DNA from: JBAXZR01 sp041670165 | GTDB taxonomy: Bacteria; Bacillota; Clostridia; Christensenellales; UBA1242 | Reading direction: 5' to 3' | Assembly: GCA_041670165.1 (NCBI GenBank) | Contig: JBAXZR010000006.1 | Coordinates: forward strand, 1-62,787 | DNA: 62,787 bases | Part shown: piece by piece, positions 25,942 to 33,760 of the stretch | Numbering within the stretch: the first letter of the stretch is position 1 | Layout: every line of letters begins with the position of its first letter | Made by a program: the position numbers and the translations under genes | Notes under the pieces: model-generated | Told to the model about the DNA's origin: nothing | The model's database searches: none | Seen by the model: only the letters and a program-made list of their open reading frames with translations

Positions 25942-26787
25942 GTATTATCTAACCCCTAAATAACGGGGGGCTATAACGAGAAATAAGTTCATCTGCCATG
26001 CATTCCAGTATTATCTAACCCCTAAATAACGGGGGGCTATAACTCAAAAGTTGTTTCGGTATAATCAAAAATAGTATTATCTAACCCCTAAATAACGGGG
26101 GGCTATAACTCAAGTCCAAATGAAATCACAGCTTGAGAAAGTATTATCTAACCCCTAAATAACGGGGGACTATAACTCTTTAAGGTCTATGTTATCTTTA
26201 ATTTTCGTATTATCTGACCCCTAAATAACGGGGGACTATAACTTCACCTAAACACTTAAAATCACCAACATAGTATTATCTAACCCCAAAACAATGGGGG
26301 ACTATAACACTTTTCCGTTAGAATCATAAATGAGTGAAAATATTTGAACATTCTTGTATGACATGTATTATCTAACCCCTAAATAACGGGGGACTATAAC
26401 CTGTTTTGCATTTTTCTTGTTTATCAATTGGTATTATCTAACCCCTAAATAACGGGGGACTATAACTGCTTGTCTTTTCTACTTTCGGACTGTCTTGTAT
26501 TATCTAACCCCTAAATAACGGGGGACTATAACACTTGAACATTCTTATATGATATTTTGAGTGTATTATCTAACCCCTAAATAACGGGGGACTATAACCA
26601 TAAATCCAAGCGAAAAATTTTCCTATGCGTATTATCTAACCCCAAAACAACGGGGGACTATAACGCTCTCATGATCATTTCAACAGCTTATCCAGTATTA
26701 TCTAACCCCAAAATTACGGGGGACTATAATACCTTTCTCTGCGTTATCGTATTTTAATTGGTATTATCTAACCCCTAAATTACGGGG
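25942..26787 (+). CRISPR. Type VI-A CRISPR array, 13 repeats, 12 spacers
   Basis: Repeats are 36 nt, beginning GTATTATCTAACCCC and ending CGGGGGACTATAAC. CCCC and GGGG form the short Cas13a crRNA stem, and the ACTATAAC tail resembles the usual GACTAAAAC. Repeat starts are 25942, 26008, 26074, 26141, 26207, 26273, 26365, 26431, 26497, 26563, 26629, 26695 and 26761. Spacers are 30 nt except the third (31 nt) and the sixth (56 nt). Repeats 1-3 have G at position 29 where the later full repeats have A. Repeats 6, 11 and 12 have altered loops (AAAACAA, AAAATTA), and repeat 12 ends TATAAT. The last repeat loses its 3' end after about 27 nt. Variant polarity, terminal decay and the promoter all give plus-strand transcription. 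Confidence 0.97.
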
Positions 26788-26795
26788 TTAAAGAT

Positions 26796-26830
26796 TAAAA
26801 AAACTGGCAAAATTTTTGTCAGTTTTTTTT
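26796..26830. terminator. Bidirectional terminator between the type VI array and ylbJ
   Basis: AAAAAACTG pairs with CAGTTTTTT, extended inward by a G-T pair and CAAAA/TTTTG. It serves the array on the plus strand and ylbJ on the minus strand. Confidence 0.88.
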
Positions 26831-26867
26831 CAATGAATTATTAATGTGATGATTATAGATTTAATAT

Positions 26868-27830
26868 CTAAAGAAACAAGAAACAAAGCAGAATGCTGAT
26901 GAGAGTGGAAAGAAGAGCGTGGGAGAGTTTGGAGAAAAGGTAGAACCATGCGGGGACATTAAGCTTAGTGAGATATGAAAGACTTTGCAAGGCTATTGAA
27001 ATGCCACCAAATGAAACCAAAAAGGTGGAGAATATTGTTTTTGAAGCAAGAGTCAATGAGCTTGTGGAAAGCTCAAAACAACCCCTTGTAACTTCCAAAA
27101 AGCCATAGAGCAAGCTTTTTAAAACTTGTGGATTAACGAAACTAGAAAAAATGTTAGTCAAAAAGGTGTCAACTGATAAAAAAGAAAAAATTTCACAGAC
27201 AATAAAGAAAATTGTGATATAACCGCCGATTGCTAATGCTGAAGAAATTGAAGAAAACATTATATTTTGCAATGAAGAATCTTGTTTGAAAGAGTTTGTG
27301 TTTTTGGAAATTGTTTCTCCATTATTAATTTTGAAATGACTGAACAAAATCCCATTTAAAAATGAACCAATAATGTGGGAAACAAAAATGATTATTCCTG
27401 CTGTTTGGCTTTTTAATAAAATTGCTCCAATTGTTCCAAAAATGAACATTGGACCAGAATTTGAACAAAATGATGCAATACGGCATGCTTCATTTTTTGT
27501 TAACGGAACTTTTTCTGACAAATCATAGGCGGACTTTGAGCCAACAGGGTAGCCAGAAAACAAGCTTGAAACAAAAACAAAACTTGCTTCGCCCCTTACT
27601 CCAAAAATTTTTCTCATTGGAGAAGCAAAAATTTTGGCTAGCACTTTGTCCGCTTCAATTGAAAAGAGCAGTTTTGTGAAAAATATAAAAGGAAAAAGGC
27701 TGGGAAAAACTGCAGTTGCAAACACAAGTGTTCCGTTTGAGGCTGCAGAAACAAACCTTGATGGAGAAAAAATCATGCAAACAATTGCAATAACGCAAAA
27801 AATGGCAATAAAAATAACTTTTCTTTTCAC
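26868..27830 (-). CDS. ylbJ: Sporulation integral membrane protein YlbJ
   Basis: This 320-aa polytopic protein of the nucleoside-recognition (Gate) superfamily has about eight hydrophobic helices. Characteristic segments are ATAVFPSLFPFIFFTKLLF, SLFSGYPVGSKSAYDL and CSNSGPMFIFGTIGAI. YlbJ in Bacillus is needed for spore cortex formation. It is divergent from ylbK, the same neighbour pair as in B. subtilis, so the type VI locus lies beside a conserved block. The minus-strand ATG has AAGGTGA close upstream. Confidence 0.9.
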   Translation of the reverse strand: MKRKVIFIAIFCVIAIVCMIFSPSRFVSAASNGTLVFATAVFPSLFPFIFFTKLLFSIEADKVLAKIFASPMRKIFGVRGEASFVFVSSLFSGYPVGSKSAYDLSEKVPLTKNEACRIASFCSNSGPMFIFGTIGAILLKSQTAGIIIFVSHIIGSFLNGILFSHFKINNGETISKNTNSFKQDSSLQNIMFSSISSALAIGGYITIFFIVCEIFSFLSVDTFLTNIFSSFVNPQVLKSLLYGFLEVTRGCFELSTSSLTLASKTIFSTFLVSFGGISIALQSLSYLTKLNVPAWFYLFSKLSHALLSTLISILLCFLFL

Positions 27831-27974
27831 CTTGTCTCAATTTGTTTGATTTTTTTTTGCTATTATGCTAAATTTACTAAGAAAGCAATATGTTTTCAAA
27901 AAAACTAACATAATAAGAATAAGTTCTTAAATATAAAACCTATCATTCCATTTTACTTTATCAAAGGTTGGATT

Positions 27975-28772
27975 ATGAAAGATTTAAAAATTGGTGTTGC
28001 CTTGGGTGGCGGTGGGGCTAGAGGTTGCTGTCATGTTGGCGTACTTAAGGTTTTAGACGAGTTTGGCATTGTTCCTTACGCAATTTCTGGTGTAAGTATG
28101 GGAGCTTTGGTTGGCGGGCTATACACAAGTGGTTACACTCCAAAACAAATGGAAGAATATTTACTAAATTTCAGACAATCAAAAGTTTTTGATTTCAACA
28201 TTTTTAAACTTCTTAGAAACGGGCTTTTTAAAGGCGACAAAATTCATGCCTTTATTGATGAGTCAACAAAAAAACAAAAGATTGAAGATTGCAAAATTAA
28301 ATTTTTCACTTCTTCAGTTGACATTCTTTCTGGAAAAACTTGTGTAATTTCAAGCGGAAGTTTTGCTGATGCAATATATCCTAGCCTTGCAATTCCTTGT
28401 GTTTTTACTCCATTTGAAAGAGATGGAAAAGTTTTGATTGATGGCGGAATTGTTGACAATTTGCCTGATGGAATTTTGAAAGACATTGGTTGTGATGTGA
28501 TTATCACAATTGATGCAATGGGCACTTATGAGTGTTCAAAAGCTCCAAGAAGCACATTTGAAATTGCAGAAAACACTTTGTATATCTTAGCTTTTCAAAA
28601 TCAACAAAGAATTGAAAAGTGTAGTGATATTATTATCACTCCAAAGCAAGACTTGAAAATGTATCACTTAAGGAAAAATGACATGATTGAGTCGATGAAA
28701 GCTGGAGAAGATGCAACAAGAAAATGTATTGATGAAATTTTAAAAATCATTGAGGAGAAAAATCATGAATAA
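27975..28772 (+). CDS. ylbK: Patatin-like phospholipase (YlbK)
   Basis: This 265-aa patatin-domain esterase has the oxyanion motif GGGGARG near residues 11-17, the nucleophile elbow GVSMG (S41) and the dyad Asp in DGG (D156). It lacks a signal peptide, so it is predicted cytoplasmic or peripheral. It is likely to hydrolyse acyl esters of phospholipids; the exact substrate is unknown. The end overlaps pta by 8 bp, suggesting shared transcription with the acetate genes. Confidence 0.9.
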   Translation: MKDLKIGVALGGGGARGCCHVGVLKVLDEFGIVPYAISGVSMGALVGGLYTSGYTPKQMEEYLLNFRQSKVFDFNIFKLLRNGLFKGDKIHAFIDESTKKQKIEDCKIKFFTSSVDILSGKTCVISSGSFADAIYPSLAIPCVFTPFERDGKVLIDGGIVDNLPDGILKDIGCDVIITIDAMGTYECSKAPRSTFEIAENTLYILAFQNQQRIEKCSDIIITPKQDLKMYHLRKNDMIESMKAGEDATRKCIDEILKIIEEKNHE

Positions 28773-29769
28773 ATTTGAAAGAGGATTGTTAGCAAAAGCA
28801 AAAGCACTTCATAAAACACTTGTGTTCCCTGAAGCAGCATTTTCAACCAGAACTGTTAATGCTTGCAAATTTTTGGCAAAAAAGAAAATTGCAAAAGTGA
28901 TTTTGATTGGTGATGAAAGTGCACTTATGCTCAGCCACAAAAGGCTTGACAAGTGCGTCATCATAAATCCAAAAACAAGTGTTCACAAAGATGAACTTGC
29001 GAGCGAATTATATGAGCTTAGAAAAGGAAAAGGGCTCACAATGGAAGAAGCTAACAGGCTCATCTTAGATCCATTCTATTTTTCAACAATGCTTCTTAAT
29101 AAAGGGCTTGTTGATGGAATTGTTGCTGGAGCAGAATCTCCAACTGCAACAACTCTTAGACCAGCTCTTCAAATCATTAAGGCAAAAGAAAAAGGCGGAC
29201 TTATTTCTTCTTGCTTTGTTATGACAGGAAAAAATAAGATGCTTGGAAAAAATCCTGCAATTCTTCTTGCTGACTGTGGAGTCAACATTTCTCCAACAAG
29301 TGAAGAACTTGCAAAAATTTGTTCTTCAACCATTGAAACAAGCATAAAACTTGGTCTAAATGTTCCAAAGGTTGCGTTTGTGTCATTCTCAACACTTGGC
29401 AGTGCTTCTGGAATTGAAGTTGAAAAAGTTCAAAAAGCAGTAGCAATCGCCACAGAAAAACACCCAGATTTAATTGTTGAGGGTGAAATGCAAATTGATG
29501 CAGCAATGGTTAAAAGTGTTGCTGAGACCAAAGCTCCAAAAAGCAGACTTAAGGGAGAAGCAAACATTTTAATTTTTCCAGACTTGCAAAGTGGAAACAT
29601 TGCGTATAAAATAATGCAGAGATTTGGAAATTTGAACGCATACGGACCAATAATTCAAAATCTCAAAAAACCAGTTAATGATCTTAGTAGGGGCTGTACA
29701 GTAGAAGAAATTGAAATTGTTGCAGCCATAACAGCGTTGCAATGCGACAGCAAAGGAGAAGAAAAATGA
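28765..29769 (+). CDS. pta: Phosphate acetyltransferase
   Basis: This 334-aa short-form Pta converts acetyl-CoA and phosphate to acetyl-phosphate. Family blocks are visible: KVILIGDES near residue 45, GLVDGIVAGAESPTATTLRPALQII near 115-139, then ILLADCGVNISPTSEELA, SFSTLGSASG and the C-terminal LIFPDLQSGNIAYK. I start at 28765, where TGAGGAGAAA is well placed, rather than at the earlier in-frame ATG. It overlaps ackA by 4 bp. With ackA it yields one ATP per acetate. Confidence 0.95.
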   Translation: MNKFERGLLAKAKALHKTLVFPEAAFSTRTVNACKFLAKKKIAKVILIGDESALMLSHKRLDKCVIINPKTSVHKDELASELYELRKGKGLTMEEANRLILDPFYFSTMLLNKGLVDGIVAGAESPTATTLRPALQIIKAKEKGGLISSCFVMTGKNKMLGKNPAILLADCGVNISPTSEELAKICSSTIETSIKLGLNVPKVAFVSFSTLGSASGIEVEKVQKAVAIATEKHPDLIVEGEMQIDAAMVKSVAETKAPKSRLKGEANILIFPDLQSGNIAYKIMQRFGNLNAYGPIIQNLKKPVNDLSRGCTVEEIEIVAAITALQCDSKGEEK

Positions 29770-30965
29770 TAGTATTAGTAGTAAACGCAGGTTCAAGTTC
29801 AGTCAAATATCAACTCATAGACATGAAAGATGAAAAGGTTATTGCAAAAGGAAATTGTGAAAGAATTGGAATTTCTGGTTCATTTCTTAAACACAAAGCC
29901 AATGGAAAAGAAACAATAATTGAATCGCAATTTGCTGATCACAACGAAGCAATAAAAGCAATTCTTGATGTTTTAATCAGCAAAGAATACGGAGTTATTG
30001 TTTCACTTTCTCAGATTGATGCAATTGGACACAGGGTTGTTCATGGTGAAGAAAAATACTCTTCAAGTGTGATTATTGATGAAGAAGTTATGAAAGACCT
30101 TGTTAAATTCACACCACTCGCACCACTTCATATGCCAGCAAACATAAATGGAATTTTGGCTTGTCAAAAAGCAATGGCAGGAAAACCAAATGTTGCTGTT
30201 TTTGACACAGCATTTCACTCAAAAATGCCAAAAGTAGCTTTTTTGTATGGAGTGCCATACAAAGCATACACAGATTGGAAAATTCGTAGATATGGTTTTC
30301 ATGGAACAAGCCACAAGTTTGTTGCAAATGAAGTTGCAAGAGTTCTCAATGAGCCACTTGCAAATTTGAAAGTAATCACAGTTCACCTTGGAAACGGAAG
30401 CAGTATCGCAGCAGTTAAAAACGGTGTAAGCATTGACACTTCAATGGGCTTCACTCCACTTGAAGGCTTGATTATGGGAACAAGATGCGGTGATCTTGAT
30501 CCAAGTGTTCTTGAATATATTAGCTCTAAAACTGGTTGGGATCTTAAAGAAATCACAAATTATCTCAACAAGAAAAGTGGAATACTTGGTTTAACCGAAC
30601 TCACAAGTGACATGCGTGAAATTGAAAGTGCATATGCACAGGGAAATGAAAAAGCAGCACTTGTTATTGACATGATCGCTTATCGCATAAAAAAATATAT
30701 TGGTTCTTATTCTGCAATTATGGGCGGGGTTGATGCAATTGTGTTCACTGGTGGAATTGGTGAAAATATGCCACTTTTAAGAGAAAAAGCTCTTGAAGGG
30801 CTTGAATATTTGGGTATTGAAATTGACAAACTTGTAAACAACACTCTTCCATATGGAACAATTGCACCAATAAATTCAAATGGTTCAAAAGTACAAATTT
30901 TACGCATTCCAACAAATGAAGAACTTATGATTGCAAGAGATACAAAATTTCTTGTTACTAAATAA
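29766..30965 (+). CDS. ackA: Acetate kinase
   Basis: This 399-aa ASKHA-fold kinase transfers phosphate from acetyl-phosphate to ADP. Signature segments are VLVVNAGSSSVKYQL at the start, GHRVVHGEEKY, the FDTAFHSKMP region, RRYGFHGTSHKFVA with the catalytic Arg and His region, and GGIGENM near the end. The start is the ATG at 29766, overlapping the pta stop (ATGA), with AAAGGAGAAG upstream. Length is standard. Confidence 0.97.
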   Translation: MIVLVVNAGSSSVKYQLIDMKDEKVIAKGNCERIGISGSFLKHKANGKETIIESQFADHNEAIKAILDVLISKEYGVIVSLSQIDAIGHRVVHGEEKYSSSVIIDEEVMKDLVKFTPLAPLHMPANINGILACQKAMAGKPNVAVFDTAFHSKMPKVAFLYGVPYKAYTDWKIRRYGFHGTSHKFVANEVARVLNEPLANLKVITVHLGNGSSIAAVKNGVSIDTSMGFTPLEGLIMGTRCGDLDPSVLEYISSKTGWDLKEITNYLNKKSGILGLTELTSDMREIESAYAQGNEKAALVIDMIAYRIKKYIGSYSAIMGGVDAIVFTGGIGENMPLLREKALEGLEYLGIEIDKLVNNTLPYGTIAPINSNGSKVQILRIPTNEELMIARDTKFLVTK

Positions 30966-30974
30966 TAAATTCAA

Positions 30975-31002
30975 TTGACAAAAATAATTTTTGTGTTAAT
31001 AT
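30975..31002 (+). promoter_or_regulatory. Sigma-A promoter of yceD-rpmF
   Basis: TTGACA (30975-30980), a 16-bp spacer and TAATAT (30997-31002) with a TG one base upstream. It lies just after ackA and before the ribosome site AAAGGA. Confidence 0.65.
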
Positions 31003-31026
31003 AAAGTGGTTATTTGGGAGAAAGGA

Positions 31027-31422
31027 ATGATTTTAGAAGTTGGCAAAGCCTTGCAGAGCAGAAATCCAGTAACTTTTAAGGCTATGATTACACTAGATCA
31101 AAATCTTCTTTCAGAGAGAAGAATTACAATCGTTAACTATGGTGAAGCAAATGGTAGTTACACAGTTGATGACAAATGCTTGATTGTGAATGCAAAATGC
31201 TCATTGAAAACAAAAAATGTTTGCGATGTATGCAACAAAGAATTTGAATCAGTTTTCAAATTTGATATTAATGAGCAAATTCCACTTCAAGTAACAGAAG
31301 AATCATCATATGAAGTTGTTAACGGAGTAGTTGATTTTGATAGGATATTTTTGGACGAATTTTTACTTAATTTACCATCACGCTTGCTTTGCAACGAAAA
31401 TTGTGAACTTGGCGATGAATAG
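31027..31422 (+). CDS. yceD: DUF177 (YceD) family protein
   Basis: This 131-aa DUF177 protein has the usual CxxC in CDVCNKEFES and a second pair of cysteines near the C-terminus (LLCNENCELGD). YceD proteins are encoded next to rpmF across bacteria, as here, and are linked to 23S rRNA accumulation. The ATG at 31027 follows AAAGGA by 2 bp; an upstream in-frame start overlaps the promoter and is unlikely. Confidence 0.88.
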   Translation: MILEVGKALQSRNPVTFKAMITLDQNLLSERRITIVNYGEANGSYTVDDKCLIVNAKCSLKTKNVCDVCNKEFESVFKFDINEQIPLQVTEESSYEVVNGVVDFDRIFLDEFLLNLPSRLLCNENCELGDE

Positions 31423-31463
31423 TAAAAATTTATAGATACCAAAAAATATAGGAGGAAAAAAAG

Positions 31464-31655
31464 ATGGCAGTTCCAAAGGAAAAGGTTAGTAAGGCTAGAA
31501 AACACTCAAGAAATTCTAATAATTACAAGGTTGCAGCACCAACTCTTGTAGAATGTCCAGCATGCCATGCTAAGAAAGTTCCACATCAGGTTTGTCCAAA
31601 ATGCGGAATGTATGATGGCAAACAAAGAATTGAAATTAAAAAAGAAGAAAAGTAA
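31464..31655 (+). CDS. rpmF: 50S ribosomal protein L32
   Basis: This 63-aa protein has the L32 start MAVPKEKVSKARKHSRN and a zinc ribbon with cysteines in CPACHAKK and CPKCGMYDGK. It is the zinc-binding (C+) form. AGGAGG lies before the ATG. A terminator follows at 31681. Confidence 0.97.
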   Translation: MAVPKEKVSKARKHSRNSNNYKVAAPTLVECPACHAKKVPHQVCPKCGMYDGKQRIEIKKEEK

Positions 31656-31680
31656 TTTTTCCAATTTTTGATAAATTCTT

Positions 31681-31716
31681 AAAAAAGTGATGAGTTAATT
31701 TCATCACTTTTTTTTT
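31681..31716 (+). terminator. Terminator after rpmF
   Basis: Stem AAAAAAGTGATGA/TCATCACTTTTTT with a 7-nt loop and extra T. Confidence 0.92.
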
Positions 31717-31937
31717 AAGCCAGCTACAAAATTTGTTTGTATCATTTATAAGTGGACAATAAAAAAATAATAATTGTGAGAATTTTTTTTCTCATTAATT
31801 CTAATTAAAACAAAACATATATTGAATTTTAGCTTTTAATGTTTGTCTACATTCTTTATAAATAATATTTTAACAATAAGAAATATAAAATGCTTTCAAA
31901 ATAAGGCATTTTTTTTATATTTGTTTTTCATTTTGAC
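31717..31937. other. AT-rich gap between rpmF and plsX
   Basis: No coding frame or known RNA is visible. One weak hairpin, AAATGC/GCATTT with a long loop followed by eight T (about 31888-31916), could be a further terminator. acpP and fapR are not here. Confidence 0.5.
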
Positions 31938-31966
31938 TTGAAAGGTTTTTATTTTTTTGGTATAAT
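31938..31966 (+). promoter_or_regulatory. Sigma-A promoter of plsX
   Basis: TTGAAA (31938-31943), 17 bp and TATAAT (31961-31966) with extended TGG. AGAGGTA follows before the plsX ATG. No FapR-type palindrome was recognised. Confidence 0.75.
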
Positions 31967-31983
31967 AAAGAATAGAGGTAAAA

Positions 31984-33012
31984 ATGAAAGTTGTGTTAGA
32001 CTGCTTGGGTGGAGATAATGCTCCAGTCGAAATGGTTAAAGGAGCACTCCTTGCTCTCAAAGAAAATTCCACACTGAAATTGGTTCTTTGTGGTGATCAA
32101 GAAGAAATCAAAAAGATTTTAGCTGAAAATGGCAACACTTTTTCTGATAGAATTGAAATTGTTCATGCTCCAGACAAAATTGTAAACAATGAATCACCAA
32201 CGGAAGCTATTAAGAAAAAAACAAATAGTTCACTTGTTGTTGCATTTAATTGTATGAAAGCTGATGAGGAAATTGTTGGGCTTGTTTCTGCTGGTTCAAC
32301 AGGTGCGGTCCTTACAGGTAGTTTTTTGAAAGTTGGAAGAATCAAAGGTGTTTCAAGACCAGCTCTTTCACCACTTATGCCAACAAAAAAGAATGGAAAA
32401 GTTTTGCTTGTTGATTGTGGCGCAAACATGGATTGCAAACCAATTAATCTTTGTCATTTTGCAGTTATGGGCAGTGAATTTATGAAAATTGTTTGCGGTG
32501 TAAAAAATCCAAGAGTGGCACTGCTTAATGTTGGTGTTGAAGACAAAAAAGGTAATGAACTTTGTTCTCAGGTTTTCCCAATGCTCAAAAAACTTGACAT
32601 CAATTTTGTTGGAAACATGGAAGCAAGAGATTTTTGTTCAGGTGATTATGATGTTATTGTTACTGATGCTTTTGCTGGAAATGTGCTTCTTAAAGGAGCT
32701 GAAGGAACTTTTTCACTTATTAACAGTGAACTTAAGAAAAGCATAAAATCAAACCCAATTTCACTTCTTGGTGGACTATTATGCAAAGGGGCTTTCAAAA
32801 AACTTAAAAACAAATTTAATCTTACTAATCAAGGTGGCTCTCCTTTTATCGGAGTCAAAAAAATAATTATCAAATCGCACGGCTCAAGTGAAGCAAATTC
32901 AATTAAGATTTCAATTTTTCAAGCCCTTGATATGGCAGAAAAAAATTATAATCAAGCAATTGAAGAAGCCATTGCAAAAATGCCAGTGCTTGAAGAAGAG
33001 GCGACAGTATGA
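31984..33012 (+). CDS. plsX: Phosphate acyltransferase PlsX
   Basis: PlsX makes acyl-phosphate from acyl-ACP for PlsY. The protein is 342 aa with LDCLGGDNAP at the start, SAGSTGAVLTGS near residue 102, VDCGANMDCKP, VTDAFAGNVLLKGAEG and GVKKIIIKSHGSS. All are family hallmarks. It overlaps rnc by 4 bp. The usual acpP gene between plsX and rnc is missing. Confidence 0.96.
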   Translation: MKVVLDCLGGDNAPVEMVKGALLALKENSTLKLVLCGDQEEIKKILAENGNTFSDRIEIVHAPDKIVNNESPTEAIKKKTNSSLVVAFNCMKADEEIVGLVSAGSTGAVLTGSFLKVGRIKGVSRPALSPLMPTKKNGKVLLVDCGANMDCKPINLCHFAVMGSEFMKIVCGVKNPRVALLNVGVEDKKGNELCSQVFPMLKKLDINFVGNMEARDFCSGDYDVIVTDAFAGNVLLKGAEGTFSLINSELKKSIKSNPISLLGGLLCKGAFKKLKNKFNLTNQGGSPFIGVKKIIIKSHGSSEANSIKISIFQALDMAEKNYNQAIEEAIAKMPVLEEEATV

Positions 33013-33716
33013 TAGAAAAAATTGAAGAAGCCCTTTGTTACAAGTTTAAAAATAGTGGACTTTTGGTTCAAGCATTAACTCATTCATCATATTCAAAAGA
33101 AAATTATGAAAGGCTTGAGTTTTTAGGTGATAGCATACTTGGTTTCGTGATTGCCGAAGCATATTACAAAAAAACAATATTTGACGAGTGTAATTTGTCA
33201 AGAGCAAGAGCAAATTTGGTTTCTTGCCAAAATTTGTCTGGGGTTTTTGACAAATTAATTCCTGAAGAAGATGTTTTGGTTGGCAAAAGTTTTGTGCGTC
33301 CAATTTCGCCATCTGTCAAATCTGACATTATGGAAGCTATTATTGGAGCAATGTATTTAGACGGCGGAATGGTTGTTGCTCAAAAATTTATTTTGAAATC
33401 ACTTGAAGTTTCAAAATTTTTTGGTAGTGCTCCAACTGATGCAAAAACCAAGCTTCAAGAATACTTGCAAAAAAATGGCAAGGTTAAACTTGGATATGTT
33501 CAAAACAAAAAAGCTTCAACAGAGAATGAATTTAAAATGAATGTTTCAATATTTGGAAAAATTCTTGGTTCAGGTTCTGGCATAAGCAAGAGAGAAGCTG
33601 AACAAATTGCAGCACAAAAAGCTCTTTTAAAACTTAAAAAGCTTCACAAAAAAGCTGTTGCTAAGGGAATTAGTTTGGAAAAATTGATTGTTGAAAGCAA
33701 CATAAAAGCTGATTAA
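33009..33716 (+). CDS. rnc: Ribonuclease III
   Basis: This 235-aa double-strand-specific endoribonuclease processes rRNA. The signature YERLEFLGDSILGFVIAEA lies near residues 34-52, and the second acidic cluster is SDIMEAIIGAMYLDGG. The C-terminal dsRBD covers about 150-220 (TKLQEYLQKNG, ending SKREAEQIAAQKALL). It is also relevant to the Cas9 locus, because type II tracrRNA:crRNA duplexes are normally cut by RNase III. Confidence 0.96.
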   Translation: MIEKIEEALCYKFKNSGLLVQALTHSSYSKENYERLEFLGDSILGFVIAEAYYKKTIFDECNLSRARANLVSCQNLSGVFDKLIPEEDVLVGKSFVRPISPSVKSDIMEAIIGAMYLDGGMVVAQKFILKSLEVSKFFGSAPTDAKTKLQEYLQKNGKVKLGYVQNKKASTENEFKMNVSIFGKILGSGSGISKREAEQIAAQKALLKLKKLHKKAVAKGISLEKLIVESNIKAD

Positions 33717-33760
33717 TATATCAAAAATTAACATGTTTAAAAAATAAACGAGGGTGGAAA

